NCBI RefSeq assembly: GCF_900100885.1
Contig: NZ_LT629692.1
Coordinates: forward strand, 2,604,001-2,668,000
Length of the DNA: 64,000 bases
Direction: 5' to 3'
DNA from: Microbacterium pygmaeum
Lineage (GTDB): Bacteria; Actinomycetota; Actinomycetes; Actinomycetales; Microbacteriaceae
The translations under genes were made by a program, and so were the position numbers. Shown in pieces: positions 25,658 to 33,610 of this stretch. The notes under the pieces are model-generated. The model searched no databases. It worked only from the letters and a program-made list of their open reading frames with translations, and was not told where the DNA came from. Positions within the stretch are counted from its first letter, which is position 1. Each line of letters starts with the position of its first letter.

Positions 25658-25673
25658 GCCATATGGTGGACGG

Positions 25674-26900
25674 GTGACTCCTCGTGCTCCCGATCCTGCC
25701 GGGCAGGACTCTGCCGCCAGGCGGGGGACTCGTCGTCTCGATCGGGGGGTCTCGGCGACCTGGTGGTACACGGTGACGGCCATCCTCTTCTTCGAGGTGG
25801 TCATCGTCGGGCTGTGGGCCGCCGCTCTCCTCGAGGTCGACCGTCGCGATGCGACCCTCGCCGTCGTCACGGTCGGCGGGCTCGTGTGGTCGGCCTCAAC
25901 CGTGCCCCTCCTCCTGGACTACCGGCATCGGGTCGAGGGAACCGCCGCGCTGGCCCACTGGCGGCGACTGATCGCGCCGCTCCTGGTCGCCGTCGCGTAC
26001 GGCGTCGCAGCGGGGGTGGTCACCGGGGTCTGGGTCATCGCGGTCCTGCCGGTGCTCCAGTCGCTCGTGCTGCTGAACTGGCAGCCGGGGGTGCGACTGC
26101 GGATCGTCCTGGCGGTCACCGTGGTGCTGGGCCTGCTCGCTTTCATCGACGGGCGCATGGGCGCGATCGCCTTGAGCATCGATCCGGATGCGCCGAACTG
26201 GTGGTTCCCGGCGGCGTACACCGCACTGTTGCCGGCGATGACCGTCGTCTCGCTCTGGTGGTGGGATGTGCTGCTGACCCTGGACCGTGCGCGTGCTTCG
26301 GAGGCGCGTCTGGCCGCCACCCAGGAGCGTCTGCGCGTGGCCACCGACGTCCACGACCTGCAGGGCCATCATCTCCAGGTGATCGCCCTGCAGCTCGAGC
26401 TCGCCGAACGTCTGATGGAACGGGATCCACCGGCCGCACTGGAGCAGCTGCGGGCGAGCCGGATCAGTGTCGACGAGGCGCGGCAGGGCACCCGGGACCT
26501 GGTGCTGCGCTTCCGCTCGGTGCCGCTCGGTGACGAGCTGGCCAACGCCGTGGATCTGCTGCGGGCGGCCGGGACGTCGGCCGAATTGACCGTGGATCCG
26601 GATGCCGCGAAGGCACCGGCATCCGTTCTCGGTCCGGTCATCCGAGAGACGACCACGAACGTGCTGCGACACGGCGCGGGCACCTGGGCCCGTCTGTCCC
26701 TGACCCGCACGGCGGAAGGGTGGCGGTATGCGATCTCCAACGACGCCGGCGGCGAGCATCCCGCAGACCAGGGCGGCTCGGGACTGGACGGCCTCCGCCG
26801 TCGCGCCGCCGATGCCGGTGGAGTGCTGGACGTGCGTTCGGACAAGCAGGAGTTCACCGTCGTTATGACGATTCCGCTGGGACCGGAGGACGCGCCGTGA
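25674..26900 (+). CDS. NarL-type sensor histidine kinase (HisKA_3, DesK-like)
   Basis: The 408-residue protein has five or six membrane helices in residues 30-200 and no large extracellular sensor domain, like DesK-type membrane-sensing kinases. The HisKA_3 domain has His227 in RVATDVHDLQGHHLQVIALQLELAERL, and the ATPase domain has the N-box RETTTNVLRHG and the GGSGLDGLRRR G-box. The GTG at 25674 is preferred because TATGGT lies six bases upstream; an alternative TTG at 25650 sits inside the palindrome. The stop overlaps the response regulator start by four bases. The signal is unknown. Confidence 0.87.
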   Translation: MTPRAPDPAGQDSAARRGTRRLDRGVSATWWYTVTAILFFEVVIVGLWAAALLEVDRRDATLAVVTVGGLVWSASTVPLLLDYRHRVEGTAALAHWRRLIAPLLVAVAYGVAAGVVTGVWVIAVLPVLQSLVLLNWQPGVRLRIVLAVTVVLGLLAFIDGRMGAIALSIDPDAPNWWFPAAYTALLPAMTVVSLWWWDVLLTLDRARASEARLAATQERLRVATDVHDLQGHHLQVIALQLELAERLMERDPPAALEQLRASRISVDEARQGTRDLVLRFRSVPLGDELANAVDLLRAAGTSAELTVDPDAAKAPASVLGPVIRETTTNVLRHGAGTWARLSLTRTAEGWRYAISNDAGGEHPADQGGSGLDGLRRRAADAGGVLDVRSDKQEFTVVMTIPLGPEDAP

Positions 26901-27499
26901 TCCGGGTGCTGATCGCCGACGACGAGGTGATGATCCGCTCGGCGCTGGCCGCGCTCCTCGCGATGGAGGAGGACATCGAGGTCGTCGCGGAATGCACAGA
27001 CGGCGAGGCGGCTGTCGCAGAGGCCCTGCGCGTCAAGCCGGATGTCTGCCTGCTCGACCTCGAGATGCCGGGCTTGGACGGCGTCGAAGTCGCCGAGCGA
27101 CTGCGAAGGGTGCTCCCCACCCGATGCGTCGTCGTGACACGCCATGCGCGCCCAGGAGTGCTGCGGAGGGCGCTCGCGTCAGGAGTCGCGGGGTTCCTGC
27201 CGAAATCCCGCGGCGCCGACGAGGTGGCCGCCGTGATCCGTCGCGTGGCCTCCGGCGCCCGGTACGTCGACCCGGAGGTGGCAGCCGATGCGCTCAGTGA
27301 CCGGCGCAGCCCGCTGACGGATCGCGAACTGGATGTTCTGCGCGCGGGCCGCCGGGGGGAGACGACCGGCCAGATCGCGCGGACCCTCTCGCTCGCGCCG
27401 GGAACGGTGCGAAATCACGTCTCGGCGATCCTCGCGAAACTCGCCGTCCGCACGCGCCAGCAGGCGACCCTGATGGCCGAGGAACAGGGCTGGCTTTGA
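26897..27499 (+). CDS. NarL/LuxR-family response regulator
   Basis: The 200-residue regulator is the partner of the upstream kinase (GTGA overlap). The receiver domain has the acidic pair in IADDE, phosphoacceptor Asp54 in CLLDLEMPG and Lys103 in GFLPKSRG. The LuxR-type DNA-binding domain (about 135-195) reads PLTDRELDVLRAGRRGETTGQIARTLSLAPGTVRNHVSAILAKL. VVVTRHARPGVLRRAL in the receiver is close to DesR-like regulators. The likely target is the palindrome 5' of its own operon. Confidence 0.9.
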   Translation: MIRVLIADDEVMIRSALAALLAMEEDIEVVAECTDGEAAVAEALRVKPDVCLLDLEMPGLDGVEVAERLRRVLPTRCVVVTRHARPGVLRRALASGVAGFLPKSRGADEVAAVIRRVASGARYVDPEVAADALSDRRSPLTDRELDVLRAGRRGETTGQIARTLSLAPGTVRNHVSAILAKLAVRTRQQATLMAEEQGWL

Positions 27500-27520
27500 C
27501 GCTGAGGAGGAGCTGCGGGG

Positions 27521-27593
27521 TGGGCGATGCCGGACTCGAACCGACGACCTCTTCCGTGTGAAGGAAGCGCGCTACCAACTGCGCCAATCGCCC
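27521..27593 (-). tRNA. tRNA-Val (anticodon CAC)
   Basis: On the minus strand a 73-nt cloverleaf runs from GGGCGAT (5') to ATCGCCC plus A. The anticodon stem-loop is CTTCC-TTCACAC-GGAAG, giving anticodon CAC. The T-arm is GTCGG-TTCGAGT-CCGGC. CCA is not encoded. It converges on the end of the response regulator gene, 21 bp away. Confidence 0.95.
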
Positions 27594-27682
27594 ATGACCC
27601 TGTCGGGCCGGGTTCCGATGTTACCGGATGGCGGATGTTCCAGCGAACCGGCGCGGGCGTGACACGCGCGGGCCGTGTTGGT

Positions 27683-27711
27683 TTGGCGAGTCCGAAATCA
27701 TCGGCTAAAGT
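27683..27711 (+). promoter_or_regulatory. Promoter of the Gly-Cys-Val tRNA cluster
   Basis: TTGGCG (27683-27688) and TAAAGT (27706-27711) are separated by 17 bp, about 30 bases before the first tRNA. This is one of the clearest -35/-10 pairs in the window. Confidence 0.65.
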
Positions 27712-27740
27712 CGTACGAGTGCCCGGGGCGATCCGGGAAC

Positions 27741-27813
27741 GCGGATGTAGCGCAGTTGGTAGCGCACAACCTTGCCAAGGTTGGGGTCGCGAGTTCGAGT
27801 CTCGTCATCCGCT
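27741..27813 (+). tRNA. tRNA-Gly (anticodon GCC)
   Basis: The acceptor arm is GCGGATG/CATCCGC with discriminator T. The anticodon arm is CAACC-TTGCCAA-GGTTG, anticodon GCC. The T-loop is TTCGAGT. CCA is not encoded. First gene of the three-tRNA plus-strand cluster. Confidence 0.95.
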
Positions 27814-27865
27814 CGAGTGCAGAGTTCCTTTCCGGAGGAGTCCAGCACGTGGGGTCAATCCACAC

Positions 27866-27936
27866 GGTGGCGTGGCCGAGCGGCTAGGCACCGGCCTGCA
27901 AAGCCGTTTACACGGGTTCGAATCCCGTCGCCACCT
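27866..27936 (+). tRNA. tRNA-Cys (anticodon GCA)
   Basis: The acceptor arm is GGTGGCG/CGCCACC with discriminator T. The anticodon loop CTGCAAA gives anticodon GCA. The T-arm is ACGGG-TTCGAAT-CCCGT. The 71-nt length is normal for tRNA-Cys. CCA is not encoded. Confidence 0.95.
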
Positions 27937-27964
27937 CGCCTGCATAACTGAATAGCCCGAACGG

Positions 27965-28036
27965 GCGCGATTGGCGCAGCGGTAGCGCGCTTCCCTGACA
28001 CGGAAGAGGTCACTGGTTCGATCCCAGTATCGCGCA
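27965..28036 (+). tRNA. tRNA-Val (anticodon GAC)
   Basis: The acceptor arm is GCGCGAT/ATCGCGC with discriminator A. The anticodon arm is CTTCC-CTGACAC-GGAAG, anticodon GAC. It is the second valine isoacceptor within 450 bp. It is followed at once by a rho-independent terminator. Confidence 0.95.
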
Positions 28037-28041
28037 CACTG

Positions 28042-28066
28042 AAACCCCCGGAATCCCGGGGGTTTT
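28042..28066 (+). terminator. Rho-independent terminator of the tRNA cluster
   Basis: A perfect 10-bp stem (AAACCCCCGG and its complement) with loop AATC ends in TTTT. It starts five bases after tRNA-Val(GAC). Confidence 0.9.
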
Positions 28067-28185
28067 CTGCGTTTCCACGCACGTTGCGATCGCTCTGTCA
28101 TCGTGCAATCCGATGACGCCCGCTCTCCGAACCCCCTGTGACGGATCAGGTCGACACCTCGGCGACCTCCGCAGACTCGAGAGTG

Positions 28186-28332
28186 ATGTCGATGACGAAT
28201 TCAGCAGCCACCACAGCGCGCACCGCCGGAGCATGGGTCGGCGAGCAGGCGATCCTCGTGATCGCTCTCGCGGTCGGCGCCGTGATGTACCGCCTGCCGA
28301 TGCGTCGTCCGCACCCCCGCGCGCACTCGTGA
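28186..28332 (+). CDS. Possible small membrane protein
   Basis: A 48-codon frame from ATG 28186 (alternative ATG at 28192, GTG at 28138) encodes a peptide with one hydrophobic helix (EQAILVIALAVGAVMYRL) and a basic Arg/Pro-rich tail. GAGAG precedes the start. Nothing recognisable is encoded, and it may not be translated. It lies in the roughly 290-bp stretch between the tRNA terminator and the membrane-protein gene ending at 28359, which otherwise shows no gene or repeat. Confidence 0.3.
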   Translation: MSMTNSAATTARTAGAWVGEQAILVIALAVGAVMYRLPMRRPHPRAHS

Positions 28333-28358
28333 GCACGCCGCACGCGCGCTGAATCGCA

Positions 28359-29099
28359 TCACGGTCGCCAGAACGCGGGCGGTCCGGTCGATGCCCTGAG
28401 CGGGATGTAGCGCCGCCATGTGCCTGCGAAGGTCGCCAGCGCGTACCACCCGAGCCCCGCGATCAACCCCAGGCCGATGACGACCCCGGCGATCACCGCC
28501 CATCCGATCGATCCGCCGAGCGCAGCGACCACGGCGCCGGTGAAGAAGCCGAAGACGCAGGCGTCGACCACGAACAGCAGCATCACCGAACTGCCGATGA
28601 AGACGCTGCTGCCCCGGCGGCGCAGGAACGAGTAGGTGCGCATCATGCCCTCTTCGTCATCGGTGACGGATGCCAGGAAGTAGCGCTCGATCGCCGGGTC
28701 GAGGTCGACGTAGGCGCCGCGCAGCCGGTTCATCGCGACGACGTACATCATGTCCTCCTCGCCGACATTCATCACCCGGACGACGGTCATGAAGCCGATC
28801 AGGCACAGGAACGCGAGGATCCCGAGGACGGCCGGGGTGAACCAGTCGCGGAATCCCGATGCCTGGCCGAGAAGGCCGATCGTGACGAGTCCCGCCGAGA
28901 CGAGGGTGAGGAAGATCGTGATGCGGGTCAGCACCTCGCTCTGCGCTGTGCTGCGGGCAGCCAGCAGCCCCCAATGCTCGGTCGCGAGGATCTGCGCGCG
29001 CCGGGCGAGGACGGCATCGGTGGCGGACGGATCACCGGACAGCGGCTGATCCGCCGGCTCCGGTGGGACAGGAGGCGACGCCTCGATCATGTGCGACAT
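28359..29099 (-). CDS. Conserved-looking integral membrane protein of unknown function
   Basis: From ATG 29099 (alternative 29090) the protein is 246 residues with four membrane helices in two pairs: about 61-85 (ITIFLTLVSAGLVTIGLLG), 95-117 (PAVLGILAFLCLIGFMTVV), then SSVFIGSSVMLLFVVDACVFGFFTGAVVAAL and AVIAGVVIGLGLIAGLGWYAL. A cytosolic loop of about 50 residues (EEDMMYVVAMNRLRGAYVDLDPAIERYFLASVTDDEEGMM) separates the pairs. The arrangement loosely recalls SLATT-type membrane proteins, but I cannot assign it. It lies 40 bp after another membrane protein gene, in a likely operon. Confidence 0.65.
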   Translation of the reverse strand: MSHMIEASPPVPPEPADQPLSGDPSATDAVLARRAQILATEHWGLLAARSTAQSEVLTRITIFLTLVSAGLVTIGLLGQASGFRDWFTPAVLGILAFLCLIGFMTVVRVMNVGEEDMMYVVAMNRLRGAYVDLDPAIERYFLASVTDDEEGMMRTYSFLRRRGSSVFIGSSVMLLFVVDACVFGFFTGAVVAALGGSIGWAVIAGVVIGLGLIAGLGWYALATFAGTWRRYIPLRASTGPPAFWRP

Positions 29100-29139
29100 T
29101 GTCCACCCGTTCGCGCGGGCCCGACAGAGGCCGGACGTC

Positions 29140-29493
29140 TCAACGGTCGGAAGTCGACCCATCGCCGTGGCCGCGGACCGCCAGCACACGACCGACCGTC
29201 TTCTCGCCGGTCAGGACCACGGCACACAACACCGCGATCGACCCGGGGATGAAGACGAGGAGGTCATCGATCTGCTCCCACGCTGCGGGGCTCCACAGTG
29301 CGATCCACGTCAGCACCAGTGCCAGCGCCGTCATCGCCTCGCCGACCAGGCTGACACCGACGAAGAACAGGGCGCGTCCACGGTGCTGGCGGGCCGAGCG
29401 CCTGGACACGTGGAAATCGATCCCGAACGCGATCAGCAGCACGGCGAACACCGACAGCAGCATGCCGAGGTCGGCGGCGGAGAGTTCTCGCAT
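29140..29493 (-). CDS. Small membrane protein of unknown function
   Basis: The 117-residue protein has three hydrophobic segments (LGMLLSVFAVLLIAFGIDF, ALFFVGVSLVGEAMTALALVLTWIALW, LLVFIPGSIAVLCAVVLTGE) and a charged C-terminus. I recognise no family. The ATG at 29493 opens directly on the first helix; CATAGT six bases upstream on the minus strand is a weak -10. It diverges from the AlkD-type gene and precedes the four-helix protein by 40 bp. Confidence 0.6.
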   Translation of the reverse strand: MRELSAADLGMLLSVFAVLLIAFGIDFHVSRRSARQHRGRALFFVGVSLVGEAMTALALVLTWIALWSPAAWEQIDDLLVFIPGSIAVLCAVVLTGEKTVGRVLAVRGHGDGSTSDR

Positions 29494-29522
29494 GCGCCCA
29501 CTATGCCCGAGCCGTCGCGCAG

Positions 29523-29528
29523 TAGCGT
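29523..29528 (+). promoter_or_regulatory. -10 element of the AlkD-type gene
   Basis: TAGCGT lies seven bases before the ATG at 29536, indicating a leaderless transcript. Confidence 0.45.
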
Positions 29529-29535
29529 GATACGC

Positions 29536-30210
29536 ATGGGGGACAAGCGCACGAGGGAGCTCACCGCGGCTGTCCGAGCAGGACTCCGGGCCCGGGCTGA
29601 CGACGCGCGTGCTCCCGGTCAGCAGGCGTACATGAAGTCCGAGATGCCCTTCTTGGGCGTGCCGGTTCCGCAGGCCCGCCGGATCGCCCGGACGGCGGCG
29701 AGCACCACGACGGAAGCCGCCATCCTGCGCGCCGCCGCGCGCAAGCTCTGGGACGCAGCCGAGTACCGCGAGGAGCGGTACGCGGCGATGGCGCTCCTGG
29801 GGCTGGCGCCGGCATCCGCCGATCCGGACGCGGTCGGGCTCATCGTGCACATGGTCCGCACGGGGCAGTGGTGGGACTACACCGATGAGCTGGCGCATCG
29901 CATGGCCGACCTGCACGATCGATTTCCGGCCGAGGCCGCCGCGATCGTGCGCGTATGGAGTGCGGACGACGATCTCTGGGTGCGGCGGATAGCGATCCTG
30001 TCCCAGCTCGGCCGTCGCGACCGCGTGGACGCCGCGCTCCTCGCGGAGCTGATCGAGCCCAGCATCGCGGACCCGGAGTTCTTCCTGCGCAAGGCGATCG
30101 GCTGGGCACTGCGCGAATATGCACGGGTGGATCCCGACTGGGTGCTCGCCTACGCCGACAGTCATCCGCTGAGTCCCCTGAGCCGCCGCGAGGCCCTCAA
30201 GCACCTGTGA
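29536..30210 (+). CDS. DNA alkylation repair protein (AlkD family HEAT-repeat glycosylase)
   Basis: The 224-residue all-helical protein resembles AlkC/AlkD glycosylases, which excise bulky or cationic alkylated bases. Markers are the N-terminal MPFLGVPVPQARRIAR, the catalytic-groove motif GQWWDYTDELAHRM and LWVRRIAILSQLG, then FFLRKAIGWALREYARVDPDWV, all typical of the family. The ATG at 29536 follows TAGCGT by seven bases. It converges on the permease gene with 15 bp between stops. Confidence 0.87.
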   Translation: MGDKRTRELTAAVRAGLRARADDARAPGQQAYMKSEMPFLGVPVPQARRIARTAASTTTEAAILRAAARKLWDAAEYREERYAAMALLGLAPASADPDAVGLIVHMVRTGQWWDYTDELAHRMADLHDRFPAEAAAIVRVWSADDDLWVRRIAILSQLGRRDRVDAALLAELIEPSIADPEFFLRKAIGWALREYARVDPDWVLAYADSHPLSPLSRREALKHL

Positions 30211-30225
30211 CCGGGCGCATCCGGC

Positions 30226-31389
30226 TCAGCGCATCGCGAGCGGCAGAACCGCCAGGCCCACCGTGGCGGGAGCGGCGATCACACCCAGCAGCATGGAGCG
30301 CCGCCACGGCACCTCGACACCGACCGACACGAGCCTCTGGTGCCACAGCAGCGTCGCCAGGGACGCCCACGGCGTGATCAGCGACCCGGCGTTCACGCCG
30401 ATCAGCAGCGCTGCCAGGCGCAGGGGAGTCTCGGCGGTCGGTTCCAGAGCGAGATAGGCGGGGAGGTTGTCGATCGCGTTCGCGCCGACCATGCCCGCCG
30501 CGGCGAGCTGCCAGAGGGAGATCAGGTCCTCGCCGCGGCCGGCCACCACGTCGAGGATCGCGCCGGAGCCGAGCGCTTGGACGGCTCCGACCGCGAGGAA
30601 GAGCCCGGACGCGAACACCAGCAGCTGCCAGGGCACGAGCGCGAACCGAAGGGTGCGCGGCGACCGCCAGACGAAGAATCCGCCCAGCACGACGGATGCG
30701 ACCACGGCGGGGATCCACACGGCGACGCCCGACACCAGGAGCGGCAGGAGCGCGAGGACGATCACCGACGCCGCGACCAGCAGGACTCGATCCTCGACCC
30801 GCGGGGGCGGCGCCGCCTCGTAGCGACCGCGCAGGGCGCGTCTGTGCACGAGCCCGAGGATCCCGACGGGAACGAGGATCGCGACGAGCGCGGAGGGCCC
30901 GAGCAGGGCGACGAAGAACGCCGTGTCGGCACCGCCGAGCCGATGCACCGCGAGCAGATTGGTCAGATTCGACACCGGCAGCACGAGCGAGGCCGTGTTG
31001 GCCAGCCAGACGGTGGTGAAGGCGAACGGCAGCGGGTCGAGGCGATGGGCCCGAGCGACGACGACCACGACGGGGGTCAGCAGGACGGCGGTCGTATCCA
31101 GCGACAGGAACGCCGTGGCGAGGACGGCCAGCAGGACCACCAGCAGCCACAGCGACCACGTCCGTCCCCGACCGAAGCGGGCGAGGGCGGATGCTGCGAC
31201 GTCGAACACGCCGGCCGTGGATGCCAGCTCGGCGGTGATCGTGACCGCGACGACGAACAGCAGGATGGGCCAGACGCGCTCGATGATCCCCGCGGCCTCT
31301 GCGACGGGCAGCGCGCCGGTGGTGACCGCGACGCCCCCGGCGACGAGCAGGACCACGCCGATGACCGCGAGCTTCACAGCATCCATCAT
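30226..31389 (-). CDS. ArsB / SLC13-type membrane permease
   Basis: The 387-residue protein has about 10-11 membrane helices. LSLDTTAVLLTPVVVVVARA and WLANTASLVLPVSNLTNLLA closely follow the ArsB pattern, and GANAIDNLPAYLALEP plus VNAGSLITPWASLATLLW match the second half of the fold. ArsB exports arsenite, but there is no arsR or arsC nearby, so the substrate is open (other anions are possible). ATG 31389 and 31386 are adjacent alternatives; GGTGGGCGG lies upstream. It diverges from the thrS leader. Confidence 0.8.
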   Translation of the reverse strand: MMDAVKLAVIGVVLLVAGGVAVTTGALPVAEAAGIIERVWPILLFVVAVTITAELASTAGVFDVAASALARFGRGRTWSLWLLVVLLAVLATAFLSLDTTAVLLTPVVVVVARAHRLDPLPFAFTTVWLANTASLVLPVSNLTNLLAVHRLGGADTAFFVALLGPSALVAILVPVGILGLVHRRALRGRYEAAPPPRVEDRVLLVAASVIVLALLPLLVSGVAVWIPAVVASVVLGGFFVWRSPRTLRFALVPWQLLVFASGLFLAVGAVQALGSGAILDVVAGRGEDLISLWQLAAAGMVGANAIDNLPAYLALEPTAETPLRLAALLIGVNAGSLITPWASLATLLWHQRLVSVGVEVPWRRSMLLGVIAAPATVGLAVLPLAMR

Positions 31390-31452
31390 CGTGCGCCGCC
31401 CACCGGGGCGTTGCGAGGCGCAGCCTCCACGCGGCGAGCGCCGACCGCGAAC

Positions 31453-31458
31453 TAGACT
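31453..31458 (+). promoter_or_regulatory. -10 element of the thrS leader transcript
   Basis: TAGACT lies six bases before the ATG of the leader peptide, so transcription probably starts at that ATG. The -35 region is poor. Confidence 0.55.
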
Positions 31459-31464
31459 GGCGGC

Positions 31465-31533
31465 ATGGAACCACGCCTGCCGTCGACCGCGACCGCCGTC
31501 GCGGTGACAGCCACGCGAACGCTCGGCGCCTGA
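31465..31533 (+). CDS. Threonine-rich leader peptide upstream of thrS
   Basis: A 22-codon frame starts at an ATG six bases after TAGACT and ends at TGA 31531-31533, 67 bases before the thrS start. Residues 8, 10, 15, 17 and 19 are threonine, using ACC, ACC, ACA, ACG and ACG. That is five of 22, concentrated in the second half as in classical attenuator peptides. Stalling for charged tRNA-Thr could alter the downstream RNA fold and raise thrS expression. This is an inference from composition, position and promoter spacing. Confidence 0.5.
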   Translation: MEPRLPSTATAVAVTATRTLGA

Positions 31534-31556
31534 GCGGGCAGGGTGCGCATGCGCCC
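31520..31556 (+). promoter_or_regulatory. Competing hairpins in the thrS leader
   Basis: CGCTC (31520-31524) pairs with GAGCG (31532-31536) across the leader stop codon. A second stem forms at 31541-31556 (GGGTGC with GCGCCC). Alternatively GGCGC (31525-31529) pairs with GCGCC (31551-31555), excluding the second stem. There is no T-run, so control would act on rho access or ribosome entry rather than classical termination. The stems are short. Confidence 0.3.
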
Positions 31557-31600
31557 GAAGCTGAGCAGCCTCCCATCCGAGCCATCTTCTGGAGAGTTCC

Positions 31601-33610
31601 TTGACTGACGTCACCCTCCCGTCGGACGCGTCCTACCCCGCCGACGGTTTCCGCCTCTTCCCCGACCGCAGCGTCGTCGCCCTCCGTGTGAACGGCGAGC
31701 TGAAAGACCTCGCGACGACCGTCGATGAGTCCGATGTCGTCGAGCCGGTCACCATCGACAGCGACGACGGCCTGCAGATCCTGCGCCACTCCGCCGCACA
31801 CGTGCTCGCCCAGGCCGTGCAGCGCATCAACCCGCAGGCCAACCTCGGCATCGGTCCGCCCATCACCGACGGCTTCTACTACGACTTCGCGGTGGAGGAG
31901 TCGTTCACCCCGGAGGACCTCAAGGCCATCGACAAGGAGATGCAGCGCATCATCCGCGAGGGTCAGCGGTTCGTCCGCCGCGTAGTGACAGACGAAGAGG
32001 CGCGGGCCGAGCTGGCAGCGGAGCCGTTCAAGCTCGAGCTCATCGGGCTGAAGGGCGGTTCGAAAGAAGCGGCGGAGGGCGCTTCCGTCGAGGTCGGCGC
32101 GGGAGAGCTCACGATCTACGACAACGTGAACCGTGACGGCGAGACGGTCTGGAAGGACCTCTGCCGCGGGCCGCACCTGCCGAGCACCCGGCTGATCGGC
32201 AACGGATGGGACCTCACCCGCATCGCCGCCGCGTACTGGCGGGGGAGTGAGAAGAATCCGCAGCTGCAGCGCATCTACGGCACCGCGTGGCCCTCGAAGG
32301 ATGCGTTGCGCGCGTACCAGGAGCGCCTTGCCGAGGCGGCCAAACGCGACCACCGGCGTCTGGGCAAGGAGCTGGATCTGTTCTCGTTCCCGGAGGAGAT
32401 CGGCTCCGGCCTGTCGGTCTGGCACCCGCGCGGCGGGATCGTGCGCCAGGAGATGGAGCAGCATGCGCTGCGCCGTCACCGCGCCGCCGGCTACACCTAC
32501 GTGTACACCCCGCATATCACCAAGCGCGACCTGTTCATCGAGTCGAATCACCTCGTCACCTACGCCGAGGGCATGTTCCCGCCGATCCGCATGGACGAGG
32601 AGCGCGACGAGAGCGGCGAGATCACCAAGCAGGGCGTCGACTACTACCTCAAGCCGATGAACTGCCCGATGCACATCCTGATCTACCGCGAGCGCGCCCG
32701 CAGCTACCGCGATCTGCCGATGCGGCTGGCCGAGAACGGCACCGTCTACCGCAACGAGCTTTCCGGAGCCCTGCACGGACTCACCCGCGTGCGCGGGTTC
32801 ACCCAGGACGACGCGCACCTGTTCGTGACCCCCGAGCAGCTGGAGGGCGAAGTCTCCGAGGTGTTGGAGTTCGTGCTGTCCCTGCTGCGCGACTTCGGGC
32901 TCAGCGACTTCGAGTTGGAACTGTCGATGCGCGACGACGAGAAGTCGAAGTGGATCGGCGACGAGGAGCACTGGGCCGAGGCGACCGATGCCCTGCGTCG
33001 AGTGGCGCTGGCCAGCGGACTGAAGCTCACCGAAGTGCCTGGTGAGGCCGCCTTCTACGGACCGAAGATCGATCTCAAGGTGAAGGACGCGATCGGCCGC
33101 ACGTGGCAGCTGTCGACCGTGCAGCTGGATTTCAACCTGCCCGAACGGTTCGACCTGGAGTTCACCGATCGCGACGGCCAGAAGAAGCGCCCCGTCATGA
33201 TCCACCGTGCCCTGATGGGTTCGATCGAGCGTTTCTTCGCCATCCTCCTGGAGCACTATGCCGGCGACTTCCCGGTGTGGCTCTCGCCGGTGCAGGTCGT
33301 GGGTGTGCCGGTGGCGGAGCAGTACGGCGACTACCTCGACGAGGTCATCCAGGCGCTGCGCGCCGAGGAGGTGCGCGCCGAGGTCGATCACTCGGACGAG
33401 CGCATGCAGAAGAAGATCCGCACCCATACGACCGGCAAGGTGCCGCTCATCCTGATCGTGGGGGAGCAGGACCGCGCGGCCGGCACGGTCTCGTTCCGAT
33501 TCCGTGACGGAAGCCAGGAGAACGGCGTGCCGATCGCGGACGCCGTGCGCCGCATCCGTTCCGCCATCGATTCGCATGCGCTGGTGAGCACGGCGGAGGA
33601 CTTCGCGTGA
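31601..33610 (+). CDS. thrS: Threonyl-tRNA synthetase
   Basis: ThrS charges tRNA-Thr. The 669-residue class II synthetase has an N-terminal TGS domain (about 1-65), the editing domain with HSAAHVLAQAV (HxxxH) and a conserved Cys (LCRGPHLP), then the catalytic core. The core has the zinc Cys in LKPMNCPMHI, motif 2 (ENGTVYRNELSGALHGLTRVRGF) and motif 3 (HRALMGSIERFFAILLEHYAG), followed by the anticodon-binding domain. The start is a TTG at 31601 with GGAGAG five bases upstream. It overlaps the HIT-protein start by four bases. A threonine-rich peptide precedes it. Confidence 0.96.
   Translation: MTDVTLPSDASYPADGFRLFPDRSVVALRVNGELKDLATTVDESDVVEPVTIDSDDGLQILRHSAAHVLAQAVQRINPQANLGIGPPITDGFYYDFAVEESFTPEDLKAIDKEMQRIIREGQRFVRRVVTDEEARAELAAEPFKLELIGLKGGSKEAAEGASVEVGAGELTIYDNVNRDGETVWKDLCRGPHLPSTRLIGNGWDLTRIAAAYWRGSEKNPQLQRIYGTAWPSKDALRAYQERLAEAAKRDHRRLGKELDLFSFPEEIGSGLSVWHPRGGIVRQEMEQHALRRHRAAGYTYVYTPHITKRDLFIESNHLVTYAEGMFPPIRMDEERDESGEITKQGVDYYLKPMNCPMHILIYRERARSYRDLPMRLAENGTVYRNELSGALHGLTRVRGFTQDDAHLFVTPEQLEGEVSEVLEFVLSLLRDFGLSDFELELSMRDDEKSKWIGDEEHWAEATDALRRVALASGLKLTEVPGEAAFYGPKIDLKVKDAIGRTWQLSTVQLDFNLPERFDLEFTDRDGQKKRPVMIHRALMGSIERFFAILLEHYAGDFPVWLSPVQVVGVPVAEQYGDYLDEVIQALRAEEVRAEVDHSDERMQKKIRTHTTGKVPLILIVGEQDRAAGTVSFRFRDGSQENGVPIADAVRRIRSAIDSHALVSTAEDFA

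Noticed and set aside
25650..25673. TTG 25650 as the sensor-kinase start
   Set aside because: It lies within the 16-bp palindrome upstream of the -10; GTG 25674 is six bases after TATGGT.
30226..31389. Arsenic-resistance operon
   Set aside because: The permease resembles ArsB, but no arsR, arsC or acr3 neighbours are present, so only the permease family is claimed.
31534..31600. T-box riboswitch before thrS
   Set aside because: The leader is too short and has no T-box AGGGTGGNACCGCG-type segment or specifier stem.
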